Shown: piece after piece, positions 16,550 to 25,224 of the stretch | How positions within the stretch are numbered: position 1 is the stretch's first letter | Layout of the letters: the number at the start of each line of letters is the position of its first letter | DNA from: Bacteroidales bacterium | GTDB taxonomy: Bacteria > Bacteroidota > Bacteroidia > Bacteroidales > UBA1715 | Reading direction: 5' to 3' | Assembly: GCA_031286165.1 (NCBI GenBank) | Contig: JAITUU010000038.1 | Span: 1-54,636 of the forward strand | DNA: 54,636 bases | Notes under the pieces: generated by a model | Databases searched by the model: none | What the model was told of the DNA's origin: nothing | The model's input: the letters and a program-made list of their open reading frames with translations, nothing else | Made by a program: the position numbers and the translations under genes

Positions 16550-17529
16550 ATATGAAACAGTTGAGAGAACTCCGAAAAACACAGGAAATACGCGATAAAT
16601 ACGCCGATGTGCACCTTGCGGTAGAAGATTTTATTTACCCGTATTTTGTGGTGGAGGGCGAAAATAGAGAAGAAGAAATTCCTTCTATGAAGGGAGTGTT
16701 TCGTTATTCTATCGACACGCTTTTGGATGACATACAAGAACTTACGCTGTTCGGTATTGATAAAATTCTGCTTTTTGGCGTGGTGGACGAAGCCTGCAAA
16801 GATGCTATCGGCACGGTGGGTTTTTCGCCCAATAATTTGATTAGTAGAGCAGTGCACAGTGTAAAAAATCGCTTTCCGCTGCTAACGGTGTTTACCGATG
16901 TATGTTTGTGCGAATACACTTCGCACGGGCATTGCGGCGTGTTGCAACATGGCGATGTGGACAACGATGCCACGCTGCCGCTCTTGGCGGAAATGGCGTA
17001 CCGGCACGCGCTCGCCGGTGCCGATTTTGTGGCACCATCGGCTATGATGGACGGACAGGTGCAGGCTATTCGAGAGCGGTTGGCAAAAGAACATGTATCT
17101 ACGAAAATTCTGGCGTATTCCGCCAAATATGCTTCGGCATTTTACGGACCCTTCCGCGATGCGGCTGCCTCCGCGCCTTCGTTTGGCGACCGCAAAACCT
17201 ACCAAATGGACTATCGCACGCGAAATCAAGGTTTGGAAGAAATTGCCGGCGACATAGATGAAGGTGCCGATTGGGTAATGGTGAAACCCGCGTTGGCGTA
17301 TTTGGACATTGTGAGCCGCGCGGCACAGCAATTTCCCGAAACACCGCTCGTAGCCTACCAAGTGTCGGGCGAATATGCCATGCTAAAAAACGGTGCTGCG
17401 CAAGGATTTTTCAACGAAACCGCCATTTTTACAGAAACTCTCACCGCCATAAAACGCGCCGGTGCACACTACATTATTTCCTATTGGGCGAAGGAATTTG
17501 GACTAATGGTGAATGGAAACAATGGTTAA
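16546..17529 (+). CDS. hemB: HemB, delta-aminolevulinic acid dehydratase
   Basis: A 327-residue porphobilinogen synthase, full length for the family. The metal-binding segment DVCLCEYTSHGHCG has the three cysteines of zinc-type enzymes. The two Schiff-base lysines lie in AYSAKYASAFYGPFRDAA and WVMVKPALAYLDI. The enzyme joins two aminolevulinate molecules into porphobilinogen. The ATG at 16546 overlaps the upstream TGA (ATGA), which suggests translational coupling; an ATG at 16552 is also possible. After its stop come 64 bases of degenerate repeat before the next gene. Confidence 0.95.
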   Translation: MNMKQLRELRKTQEIRDKYADVHLAVEDFIYPYFVVEGENREEEIPSMKGVFRYSIDTLLDDIQELTLFGIDKILLFGVVDEACKDAIGTVGFSPNNLISRAVHSVKNRFPLLTVFTDVCLCEYTSHGHCGVLQHGDVDNDATLPLLAEMAYRHALAGADFVAPSAMMDGQVQAIRERLAKEHVSTKILAYSAKYASAFYGPFRDAAASAPSFGDRKTYQMDYRTRNQGLEEIAGDIDEGADWVMVKPALAYLDIVSRAAQQFPETPLVAYQVSGEYAMLKNGAAQGFFNETAIFTETLTAIKRAGAHYIISYWAKEFGLMVNGNNG

Positions 17530-17593
17530 TTGTTAATGGTTAATTTGTAAATTAGTGTAAATCAGTGTAATTCGTGCTTAAAAGAATAAAACA

Positions 17594-18073
17594 ATGAACA
17601 GACAAACAGAACAGAGGGCTACTTTCCTTCCCATTTCCATACAAATTTCCGGGCGCAACATTGTGATTGTGGGCGGCGGACGGGTGGGTTTTCATAAAGC
17701 AACCATTTTGCGCCGATTTACCGACCGCGTAACAGTGATTTCGCCCGAATTTCACGAGGGATTCAAGGATTTACCTTTTGAGTGCGTTGAAAAAGAATAC
17801 GAAGCGAGCGACCTCGCCGCTGCGTTTTTGGTGTATATCTGCACCGAAAATGAAACACGTAATGCGCAGATAAAACGTGATGCCGAGCGACAAGGCGTAT
17901 TGGCGAGCGTGTGCGACAATCCTGCGCTGTGCGATTTTATTTCTCCTGCTATTTTTAAGCACGAAAATATTACCATAGCAGTGTCGAGCAATGGGCAAAA
18001 CGTGCGGCAATCCATAGAGTTGCGAGATAGAATAGCGCAATTAGTTGAAAACGAAGAAATTTGGTTGCACTAA
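17594..18073 (+). CDS. Met8-like precorrin-2 dehydrogenase / sirohydrochlorin ferrochelatase
   Basis: A 159-residue protein with the NAD-binding motif IVIVGGGRVGFHKATIL, VTVISPEF at the end of the second strand, and the family segment VCDNPALCDFISPAIF, where the Asp corresponds to the catalytic Asp of CysG/Met8. It should oxidise precorrin-2 to sirohydrochlorin and may insert iron to give siroheme. It follows the CobA domain in the pathway, which fits its place in the operon. It is shorter than the roughly 200-residue family average, with a trimmed C-terminal dimerisation region. hemA starts inside its stop codon (TAATG). Confidence 0.87.
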   Translation: MNRQTEQRATFLPISIQISGRNIVIVGGGRVGFHKATILRRFTDRVTVISPEFHEGFKDLPFECVEKEYEASDLAAAFLVYICTENETRNAQIKRDAERQGVLASVCDNPALCDFISPAIFKHENITIAVSSNGQNVRQSIELRDRIAQLVENEEIWLH

Positions 18074-18966
18074 TGTTACATAGTCGCCGTATTACCCACA
18101 GTGCCTGCAATTTGGCAGAGCGCGAAGAGTTATCGCAGTATTTTTGCCGCGAATTGCACGGTACGCCGCACGTGTTGCTTGCCACCTGCAATCGCATGGA
18201 GCAGTATTGGGGCGAAGGTGCTGTACGTCAGGAAATTGTACAACATCTCTATCGCGTGGCAGCAGGCTTGGAGTCGGCATTGCCGGGCGAGCGGGCTATT
18301 CAGGGGCAAATCAAGGAAGCATACGCTCGTGCGCAGGCGCAATACCGTCTTTCGCCGGAGTTGAACCGATTGTTTCAAACTGCTATGAGTGTGGGTAAGC
18401 GCGTGCGTAGTGAAACAAAAATTGCCGAAGGGGCAGTGTCGCACAGTCAAATTACTGCCGATATGCTCAAAGAGCGCGGCATAAACCTCACAAACAAAGT
18501 GATAGGAATTATTGGCATCAATAAACTCACCGAAGATATTCTTAAATATCTTACTTCGCGCAGTGCGTGTAATGTGTTGCTCTCGAATCGTAATATTGAA
18601 AAAGCACAATTGCTTGCCAATCGCTACAATGGCACTGCAATTCCACTGAGCGACAAACAAAAACTATTGCAAGTTGCTGATATACTGATATGTGCAACTT
18701 CTGCGCCGCACAGCATTATTCACGCCGAAGATATTTCGCCAAACAAAGAATTACTCATTTTCGACCTTGCCTTCCCGCGCGATGTTGATGAAACGGTGGG
18801 TGATTTGCCACATGTGGAGTTGCGTAATTTGGAAGACATTGAACTATTTGCACGCCGAAATATTCGCTTGCGCCACGCCGAAATTCACAAAGCGGAACAA
18901 ATTATTACAGAAGAAATTGCGAAATTTGAGGCTTGGCAGCGGTTTCGCGAACAAGTTGAAAATTGA
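18073..18966 (+). CDS. hemA: HemA, compact glutamyl-tRNA reductase lacking the C-terminal dimerisation domain
   Basis: A 297-residue protein where full-length enzymes have about 420. The catalytic cysteine motif is present as LLATCNRMEQYW, then RVAAGLESALPGERAIQGQIKEAY and SVGKRVRSETKIAEGAVSHSQI, the core substrate-recognition segments. The NADPH domain follows but its glycine loop is altered (IGIIGINKLTEDIL instead of the usual GxGxxG). DLAFPRDVDETVG is conserved. Compared with E. coli HemA about 25 residues are missing after the active-site motif, and the protein stops after EEIAKFEAWQRF, just where the dimerisation domain would begin. The start is the ATG in TAATG at 18071-18075; a TTG at 18061 is rejected. 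Confidence 0.87.
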   Translation: MLHSRRITHSACNLAEREELSQYFCRELHGTPHVLLATCNRMEQYWGEGAVRQEIVQHLYRVAAGLESALPGERAIQGQIKEAYARAQAQYRLSPELNRLFQTAMSVGKRVRSETKIAEGAVSHSQITADMLKERGINLTNKVIGIIGINKLTEDILKYLTSRSACNVLLSNRNIEKAQLLANRYNGTAIPLSDKQKLLQVADILICATSAPHSIIHAEDISPNKELLIFDLAFPRDVDETVGDLPHVELRNLEDIELFARRNIRLRHAEIHKAEQIITEEIAKFEAWQRFREQVEN

Positions 18967-18981
18967 AAGTTTTAATTGAAC

Positions 18982-20253
18982 ATGAAAAGAACAAATTCCA
19001 TAGCCGCCTACCAAGAAGCGGAGCAGTATATACCCGGTGGGGTGAATAGTCCGGTGCGGGCATTGCGTAGTGTGGGCGAAATGCCGCTGTTTGTGAAAAA
19101 TGCGCAGGGCACTACGCTTACCGACCTCGACGACAATTCGTACACCGATTTTTGTCTTTCGTGGGGTGTGTTTATTGCCGGACATAGCCACCCCACCGTG
19201 AATGCTGCGGCGCACTATGCTATAACGCAGGGCACAAGTTACGGTATTCCTTCGTTGGTGGAAACTAAACTTGCAAAACTTGTGCGAAGTTTTGTGCCTT
19301 CAATGGAGCGCGTGCGTTTTGTTAATTCCGGTACGGAGGCGGTAATGAGTGCTGTTCGCGTAGCGCGAGGATACACCGGGCGCAGTGTGATTGTGAAATT
19401 CGATGGTTGCTATCACGGGCATGCCGACCATTTACTTGTGTCTGCCGGTTCGGGAGTGGTAGGATTGAGCGGCGCATCGTCTGCCGGCGTGCCGGCGGAT
19501 TTTGTGAAATACACCGTTTCGCTGCCCTTCAATGATATATATGCTCTGCAAAAACTCTTTGCCGAACGAGGCAACGACATTGCTGCCGTGATAGTGGAAG
19601 CGGTGCCGGCAAATATGGGTGTGATACTGCCGAGCGAAGGATTTTTGCGCGAATTGCGAACAATTACACAAAAACACGCTGCACTCTTGATTTTCGATGA
19701 AGTGATTACCGGTTTCCGCCTTGCACAGGGCGGAGCACAGCAATTATTTGGTATTCAACCCGACCTTACTACACTCGGCAAAATTGTGGGTGGTGGATTT
19801 CCTGCGGCGGCGTTTGGCGGGCGAGCGGAAATTATGAATGTGCTTGCTCCCGAAGGTAGTGTGTATCAAGCAGGTACACTTTCGGGCAATCCGGTGGCTA
19901 TGAGTGCCGGCATTGCCACACTCGAAATTCTTTCGGAAGAAAATTTTTACGAAAACCTGAACGAAAAAACCGCACGTTTTGTAACACATCTGCGCACCGC
20001 CCTTTCGGAGAAAGGAATTTTCATAAACCACATCGGCAGTATGTTTACGCTCTTTTTTAGCGACAAAAATCCCCGAAATTTTGCCGAAGTGCAACAGTGC
20101 AATACGGCTCGCTTTGCCGCTTTTTTTCGCTATATGCTTGCGAATGGTTTTTACATTTCGCCCTCGCAATTCGAGGCAAATTTTGTGTCGGCAGCGCACA
20201 CAGAGGCGGATTTGGAGCGATTTACGGCGGTTGCGCGAGAGTTTTCGGCATAA
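18982..20253 (+). CDS. hemL: HemL, glutamate-1-semialdehyde 2,1-aminomutase
   Basis: A full-length 423-residue class III aminotransferase. It has the HemL opening YIPGGVNSPVRALRSVG, the phosphate-binding NSGTEAVMSAVRVARG, the cofactor-stacking GCYHGHADHLLV, the Asp of LLIFDEVITGFRLAQGG and the PLP lysine in TLGKIVGGGFP. It turns glutamate-1-semialdehyde made by HemA into 5-aminolevulinate. The ATG at 18982 is chosen over a TTG at 18976. It closes the operon 15 bases after hemA, and a hairpin lies just after its stop. Unlike its neighbours HemA and the HemC part, it shows no domain loss. Confidence 0.96.
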   Translation: MKRTNSIAAYQEAEQYIPGGVNSPVRALRSVGEMPLFVKNAQGTTLTDLDDNSYTDFCLSWGVFIAGHSHPTVNAAAHYAITQGTSYGIPSLVETKLAKLVRSFVPSMERVRFVNSGTEAVMSAVRVARGYTGRSVIVKFDGCYHGHADHLLVSAGSGVVGLSGASSAGVPADFVKYTVSLPFNDIYALQKLFAERGNDIAAVIVEAVPANMGVILPSEGFLRELRTITQKHAALLIFDEVITGFRLAQGGAQQLFGIQPDLTTLGKIVGGGFPAAAFGGRAEIMNVLAPEGSVYQAGTLSGNPVAMSAGIATLEILSEENFYENLNEKTARFVTHLRTALSEKGIFINHIGSMFTLFFSDKNPRNFAEVQQCNTARFAAFFRYMLANGFYISPSQFEANFVSAAHTEADLERFTAVAREFSA

Positions 20254-20290
20254 AAAATCCTGCTGCACATGGAGCACCGCAGGATTGTAT
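20252..20290 (-). terminator. Hairpin terminator between hemL and the 20312-21079 gene
   Basis: AATCCTGC (20256-20263) pairs with GCAGGATT (20279-20286) around a 15-base loop. On the minus strand the stem is followed by a run of T, the shape of an intrinsic terminator for the minus-strand gene. It may also stop hemL transcripts. Confidence 0.7.
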
Positions 20291-20311
20291 GAAAAAGAGA
20301 AATGCGAGAAA

Positions 20312-21079
20312 TTAATATTTGTCGGTGAATACAAAACCGAGTTTGAAACGTATCATTTGATTGTACATGGTTTGTCGGGGCAAATAATCGCTTGCGGCGT
20401 AGTGTAATTTTCCTACAATATATTCTATACCTGCCATTGCAAACGAGTAGCGAAAGTTCAAACCCACAGAAAACGTACCCACACTACCACCAATACGCAT
20501 ATTTTCTTGTTTCAACTTATTTTTTCCTTCGGTGTCATCGTTTACAAAAATTTTGTCGAAAGAACCTTCGTAAAATAGTTGATTGAAGTAATTGATACCC
20601 ACCGTAGGGCGATATTTTCCGTATAAATCTATGCAGAGGTCTTGTATCGGACTTACGGTAAACATAAGACCTACGTTCATGGAATAGTTTACAAATAAAT
20701 CCAAACATTTCACGGTGTCGCCGTTATTTGCTCGTGTTGTGCCGGCAATGTTGATAATTTGGTCATCGTAGCGGAACATATTCATGCCTAAATCAAAGAA
20801 ATCCCACACGATAGCCATTTTGAACCCATCTACAAATTCGGTTTTGTGCATATAAAAGGTAGTTCCCGATTCCATAGCAAGACCAAAATGACGCGCATTG
20901 TATTCGTCTTTGTAAAATCGTTTCAAATTGTCGCCGCTGGTGTTTCCTTCGAGTTTTCCCCATTTCATAATGGGCACCGGTGCCGAAAAGGTTAAAAATG
21001 TGGCATCAAATATGCGCCCTTGCGCAAAAAGTGAAGAGCAGAGTGCTGCGAAAAAAATGGTAATAATAAATTTTCTCAT
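20312..21079 (-). CDS. Exported beta-barrel-like outer membrane protein of unknown function
   Basis: A 255-residue protein from the ATG at 21079, giving a signal peptide (MRKFIITIFFAALCSSLFAQ). The rest alternates hydrophobic and polar residues with many aromatics, as in small outer-membrane beta-barrels, and ends in an aromatic residue (FKLGFVFTDKY), typical for barrel insertion. I see no named domain. It stands alone between the convergent hemL and the divergent dgt. An open extension to 21115 would place the signal peptide internally and is rejected. Confidence 0.7.
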   Translation of the reverse strand: MRKFIITIFFAALCSSLFAQGRIFDATFLTFSAPVPIMKWGKLEGNTSGDNLKRFYKDEYNARHFGLAMESGTTFYMHKTEFVDGFKMAIVWDFFDLGMNMFRYDDQIINIAGTTRANNGDTVKCLDLFVNYSMNVGLMFTVSPIQDLCIDLYGKYRPTVGINYFNQLFYEGSFDKIFVNDDTEGKNKLKQENMRIGGSVGTFSVGLNFRYSFAMAGIEYIVGKLHYAASDYLPRQTMYNQMIRFKLGFVFTDKY

Positions 21080-21126
21080 AGGTGTACTTTTTTGTGTTTT
21101 TAAAAATGATTGCACAAAAATAACAG

Positions 21127-21134
21127 TATTTTTG
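21127..21134 (+). promoter_or_regulatory. -7 element upstream of dgt
   Basis: TATTTTTG matches TAnnTTTG, 39 bases before the dgt ATG. A near fit with one extra base (TAAACTTTG) is closer to the start. No clear -33 TTG. Confidence 0.3.
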
Positions 21135-21172
21135 TATAAAAAAAGAGTAATTTTAAACTTTGTATCAACAGA

Positions 21173-22519
21173 ATGTTAAATTGGAACAATCTACTTTCAC
21201 ACAAACGCCTTGGTTTGGAACACGAAACGCTTGAAAAAAGCGATGCGGTGCGCACTGATTTTCAGCGCGATTACGACCGAATTATTTTTTCTTCGCCCTT
21301 TCGCCGCTTACAAAATAAAACACAGGTGTTTCCACTGCCCGGCAGTATTTTTGTGCACAATCGCCTTACGCATAGTTTAGAAGTTGCTTCGGTGGGGCGT
21401 TCGCTGGGTAATTTGCTTGCTGCCGGCTTGCAGCAAAAGCACGTGTCGCTGCCGTCCGATACTTTGTATAGTATTGGTTCTATTATTTCGGCGGCGTGCA
21501 TAGCCCACGATTTAGGCAATCCGCCCTTTGGACATTCGGGTGAGCAAACTATTTCGCACTATTTTAAAACCTACGATGCCAATCAGTTATACACGGTTCT
21601 TGCTCCCGAACAACTTGCTGATTTTCAGAATTTTGAAGGAAATGCCAATGCCTTTCGACTGCTCACACATCAATTTACCGGCAGGCGCAAGGGCGGATTT
21701 GCCTTAACTTATGCCACGCTTGGTACCTTGCTCAAATATCCCTGTTCTTCCACCGATGTAAAACAGGGGAGAAGTCCCTACGAAAAATACGGGGTGTTTC
21801 AGAGCGAACTGCCGGTGTTGGAAGCCGTAGCAAAAGAATTGGGATTGAAGCAGTTGGTAGAAAATTCTACAATATACGGCAGACATCCTTTGGTGTATTT
21901 AATGGAGGCGGCAGACGATATTTGTTATCAAATAGTGGATTTGGAAGATGCGCATCGCTTGGGAATTTTGACTGCTCAAAAAACAAAAGAATTGATGTTG
22001 GCGTTTTTTAACGATGCCGAAAAAGCAGTGATTTTAGCGCAAATTACTGGTTTAGACGATGAAAATGAGCAAATTGTGATACTTCGTTCGCGCACTATCA
22101 ATAAACTTGTAGATGAGTGCATGGCGGTATTTTGGCACAATTACAATGCCATTATGAACTGCGATTTTCATTCATCGCTTACCAAACAACTCACCGGCGT
22201 AGCCAAAACTGCACTCGCCGAAGTATCGGCAGTGGCAAATACCAAAATTTACAATTCGCGCGAAGTGATAGAAATTCAAATTGCAGGTCATAGAATTTTG
22301 AGTGAACTTTTAACCGAATTTATTTCGGCTATGATGAATAATAATTCGCTCTATACTAAGCAATTATTGCAACTTTTGCCGAGCCAACTTTCGCTATCTT
22401 CGGCAAATTTATACGATAATTTATTTTCTATTGTCGATTTTATTTCAGGCATGACCGATGTGTATGCACTCGAAATTTACCGAAAAATCAAAGGAATTTC
22501 GTTTTCGGTTATTCGATAG
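21173..22519 (+). CDS. dgt: Dgt, deoxyguanosinetriphosphate triphosphohydrolase-like protein
   Basis: A 448-residue HD-domain phosphohydrolase of the dGTPase family. It opens with RTDFQRDYDRIIFSSPFRRL and then has NRLTHSLEVASVGRSLG, whose His is the first metal ligand. AHDLGNPPFGHSGE supplies the His-Asp pair, and YLMEAADDICYQIVDLEDA the last Asp. The family splits dNTPs into deoxynucleoside and triphosphate, adjusting nucleotide pools and in some bacteria limiting phage replication. Length and motifs are complete. It ends before a strong hairpin shared with the convergent gltB-like gene. Confidence 0.92.
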   Translation: MLNWNNLLSHKRLGLEHETLEKSDAVRTDFQRDYDRIIFSSPFRRLQNKTQVFPLPGSIFVHNRLTHSLEVASVGRSLGNLLAAGLQQKHVSLPSDTLYSIGSIISAACIAHDLGNPPFGHSGEQTISHYFKTYDANQLYTVLAPEQLADFQNFEGNANAFRLLTHQFTGRRKGGFALTYATLGTLLKYPCSSTDVKQGRSPYEKYGVFQSELPVLEAVAKELGLKQLVENSTIYGRHPLVYLMEAADDICYQIVDLEDAHRLGILTAQKTKELMLAFFNDAEKAVILAQITGLDDENEQIVILRSRTINKLVDECMAVFWHNYNAIMNCDFHSSLTKQLTGVAKTALAEVSAVANTKIYNSREVIEIQIAGHRILSELLTEFISAMMNNNSLYTKQLLQLLPSQLSLSSANLYDNLFSIVDFISGMTDVYALEIYRKIKGISFSVIR

Positions 22520-22543
22520 ACAGATTTTATACTGATTTCATAA

Positions 22544-22583
22544 AAAACACCTCCTGTAAAACGAATTTTGCAGGAGGTGTTTT
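22544..22583. terminator. Bidirectional terminator between dgt and the gltB-like gene
   Basis: A perfect 13-bp stem, AAAACACCTCCTG against CAGGAGGTGTTTT, with a 14-base loop. The A/T ends give a U-tract in either direction. It lies 25 bases after the dgt stop. Confidence 0.85.
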
Positions 22584-22589
22584 GTATTA

Positions 22590-22610
22590 AAGTCCCCCTT
22601 CGGGGGATTT
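22590..22610 (-). terminator. Second hairpin, directly after the gltB-like stop
   Basis: CCCCC at 22594-22598 and GGGGG at 22602-22606 close a TTC loop, with A/T flanks extending the stem. It lies 8 bases beyond the gltB-like stop on the minus strand, so transcription of this gene ends here. Confidence 0.6.
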
Positions 22611-22617
22611 ACTTTTC

Positions 22618-24954
22618 TTATTTCCCGAATCCGGCACTGTGGAAGCGCAGTACATCGTTGGTAATGTCTTCCAAGTCGGCACCGCCTATTGGCGATGAAG
22701 TGCCTACGAAGTACGCATCTATCAAGTTTTGCGAAAGTCCGAGTGCCTCGAAAAGTTGCGCTCCGCGATATGAACCTATGGTAGAAATACCCATTTTTGA
22801 GATTACTTTCAACAATCCTTTGCCTACGGCTTTGATAAAGTGTTTTTCGGCGGTGGCGTAGTCGAGCGAAAGTGCCTGTTCTTTAATCAGTTGGCTCAAC
22901 ACCGCGTATGCCATGTATGGATTGATGGCACTTGCTCCGTAGCCGAGCAAGAGGGCAAAGTGCATTACTTCGCGAGCCTCGCCGGTTTCTACGATAAGAG
23001 CGGTTTTTGTGCGGCAATGTTGTGCTATCAGGTGGTGATGTACGGCGGCAGTGGCAAGCAATGATGGGATTGGTGCATTGCTTTCGCTCACGTTTTTGTC
23101 CGACAGAATAATGTAGTTGAATTGCTCTTCTACGGCTTGTTCTGCCTCTTTGCAAAGTCGCGCGATGCCTTTTTCCAGCCCTGCTTTTCCTTCCGATACG
23201 GCAAAAGTCATATCGAGGGTTTTGGTGCGGAATCCTTTGTAGTTAATGTTGCGCAAAATGTCCATATCGCGGTTGGTGAGCACCGGTTGTTTGGTATGCA
23301 CCTGTTTGCAATGGTCTTCCGAAGGAGTGAGGAGATTTTTGTCCAACGCGCCAATGTAGCCTTCGAGCGACATTACCAACTCTTCGCGAATCGGGTCAAT
23401 CGGCGGATTGGTTACTTGCGCAAATTGTTGGCGGAAGTAGTTGAACAGCAGTTGTGGTTTTTCCGAAAAGAGTGCGATAGGTGCATCGTTACCCATCGAA
23501 CCGGTTGGCTCGGCACCGTCATTTGCCATTGGCACCATAATTCGCTGAATTTCTTCATCGAAATAACCGAAGGTGTTTTTGAGTTGCGCGTAATTTTTTA
23601 CGTCAATAGCCACTTTTCGTCCCGAAGTGATTTCTTCCAAGTGTACGCGATTTTTGCGCAACCATTCGCCGTAAGGGAACTCGGCGGCAAGTTGTTCTTT
23701 CACTTCGTTGTCGCGATAAATGGTACCGGTTTTGGTATCTACAATCAGGATTTTTCCCGGTTGCAAGCGACCTTTTTCCACCACGTTGGCAGCATCAATG
23801 TTCAACACGCCGGCTTCGGAGGCAATCATGAGCATACCGTCTTTGGTGAGCGTGTAGCGCGAAGGGCGAAGTCCGTTTCTGTCGAGCATACCGCCGGCAT
23901 AGCGACCGTCTGAAAAGAGCAACGCAGCCGGTCCGTCCCAAGGCTCCATAAGTATTGAGTGATATTCGTAGAATGCTTTGAGTTCGCTCGAAATCGGGTT
24001 TTTGTCGTTGAAACTTTGCGGCACAAGCATTGCCAATGCGTGTGGAAGCGACATTCCAGCCATCATAAAAAATTCGAGCATATTGTCGAGCGAAGCACTG
24101 TCGCTCATATCGGGTTGCACCACCGGATTAATTACCGATTCATCGCCCAATTTTGCTGATTTGAGCACACTTTCGCGAGCCACGCTCCACAAGCGGTTTC
24201 CGCGAATGGTGTTGATTTCGCCGTTGTGCCCCAGCAGACGGAAGGGCTGTGCCAACGCCCACGAAGGGAAGGTGTTGGTGCTGAAACGCGAGTGCACGAG
24301 CGAAATCCCGCTGGTCAAGCGCGTGTCTTGCAGGTCAAGGAAGTATTCGCGCACTTGTGCAGAGGTCAATAAGCCTTTGTAAATCATATTTTTAGACGAA
24401 AGACTCACCACATACACGTCCGTACAGTTTTTTTCCACACGGCGGCGTGCGCGGTACAGTTTTACATCGAGGCTGAAATCGTTTTTCTTTCCGCTTTCCA
24501 CCAAGAAAATTTGTTTGATAGCTGGTTCTTCTTCTTTGGCACCCGGTCCTATCATAGAATTATCCACCGGCACATCGCGCACGGCAAGTAAAGAAAGCCC
24601 TTCTGCTTCGGCAGATTTTTTGATTTCGGCAATCACTTCGGCAACGCGCTTTTCGTTTTTCGGAATGAACACAAGCCCCGTCCCGTAAGTTCCTTCGGTA
24701 GGCACGGCAATCCCTTGCGCCACAATAAAATCGTGAGGCACCTGAATCATAATACCCGCGCCATCGCCGGTAGCCACATCGGCACCTTCGGCACCGCGGT
24801 GCATCATGTGTTCAAGGATTTTGAGACCATCGTCTATAACTTGGTGTGATTTTTTACCTTTAATATTAAGATATAAGCCGACACCGCAAGCATCGTGCTC
24901 GTAAGCCGAGTTGTAAAGCCCCTGCTCACCTATTTGAAATGCGTAATTTGCCAT
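22618..24954 (-). CDS. gltB: GltB-like protein: glutamine amidotransferase and central domains only (half-length glutamate synthase large subunit)
   Basis: A 778-residue protein where complete GltB has about 1500. A propeptide of 22 residues ends at Cys23 (YEHDACGVGLYLNIKG), the N-terminal nucleophile of class II amidotransferases. MMHRGAEGADVATGDGAGIM, RFSTNTFPSWALAQPFR, LGHNGEINTIRGNR and MLDRNGLRPSRY are all conserved. The central domain follows and ends with VISKMGISTIGSYRGAQLFE and SSPIGGADLEDI. The FMN and Fe-S synthase domain and the C-terminal beta-helix are missing. The stop comes at a domain border and two hairpins follow, so nothing suggests a sequencing frameshift. Either the synthase half is a separate gene elsewhere or this is a recent truncation. 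The amidotransferase part looks functional. Confidence 0.88.
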   Translation of the reverse strand: MANYAFQIGEQGLYNSAYEHDACGVGLYLNIKGKKSHQVIDDGLKILEHMMHRGAEGADVATGDGAGIMIQVPHDFIVAQGIAVPTEGTYGTGLVFIPKNEKRVAEVIAEIKKSAEAEGLSLLAVRDVPVDNSMIGPGAKEEEPAIKQIFLVESGKKNDFSLDVKLYRARRRVEKNCTDVYVVSLSSKNMIYKGLLTSAQVREYFLDLQDTRLTSGISLVHSRFSTNTFPSWALAQPFRLLGHNGEINTIRGNRLWSVARESVLKSAKLGDESVINPVVQPDMSDSASLDNMLEFFMMAGMSLPHALAMLVPQSFNDKNPISSELKAFYEYHSILMEPWDGPAALLFSDGRYAGGMLDRNGLRPSRYTLTKDGMLMIASEAGVLNIDAANVVEKGRLQPGKILIVDTKTGTIYRDNEVKEQLAAEFPYGEWLRKNRVHLEEITSGRKVAIDVKNYAQLKNTFGYFDEEIQRIMVPMANDGAEPTGSMGNDAPIALFSEKPQLLFNYFRQQFAQVTNPPIDPIREELVMSLEGYIGALDKNLLTPSEDHCKQVHTKQPVLTNRDMDILRNINYKGFRTKTLDMTFAVSEGKAGLEKGIARLCKEAEQAVEEQFNYIILSDKNVSESNAPIPSLLATAAVHHHLIAQHCRTKTALIVETGEAREVMHFALLLGYGASAINPYMAYAVLSQLIKEQALSLDYATAEKHFIKAVGKGLLKVISKMGISTIGSYRGAQLFEALGLSQNLIDAYFVGTSSPIGGADLEDITNDVLRFHSAGFGK

Positions 24955-24985
24955 AATTGTATAATTCGCTTAATTTATTTTTGTG

Positions 24986-24993
24986 CAAAAATA
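24986..24993 (-). promoter_or_regulatory. -7 element upstream of the gltB-like gene
   Basis: TATTTTTG on the minus strand, 31 bases before the ATG at 24954. The rest of the 24955-25224 gap is AT-rich with a short dyad CATACA/TGTATG near 25174-25192 and no gene. Confidence 0.4.
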
Positions 24994-25224
24994 GGGAGGC
25001 TACTGCTATTTTTAGTTGATTTTATACTATTGAATTTGGGTGTTTTTCTTGAAAATACTAATTTTTTACAAAAAATGTATTTTTTATGTATGTTTTATTT
25101 TTATTTTGCACTTTTTGTGTAAAAGATGTTTTTGAGAGAAATTATACACTTGCTCGCTTTTGAGGTTTGCTCACATACAAGGTCTGTGTATGACTAAAAT
25201 ACACTAATAACGAACCACTATTAC

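Noticed and set aside
22600..22640. Frameshift as cause of the short GltB
   Set aside because: The bases after the stop form two hairpins and then dgt on the other strand. No frame continues with FMN-domain sequence, so a simple frameshift cannot explain the missing half.
23122..23913. 263-codon open frame on the plus strand
   Set aside because: Antisense to the well-conserved amidotransferase part of the gltB-like gene. It is a product of codon usage, not a gene.
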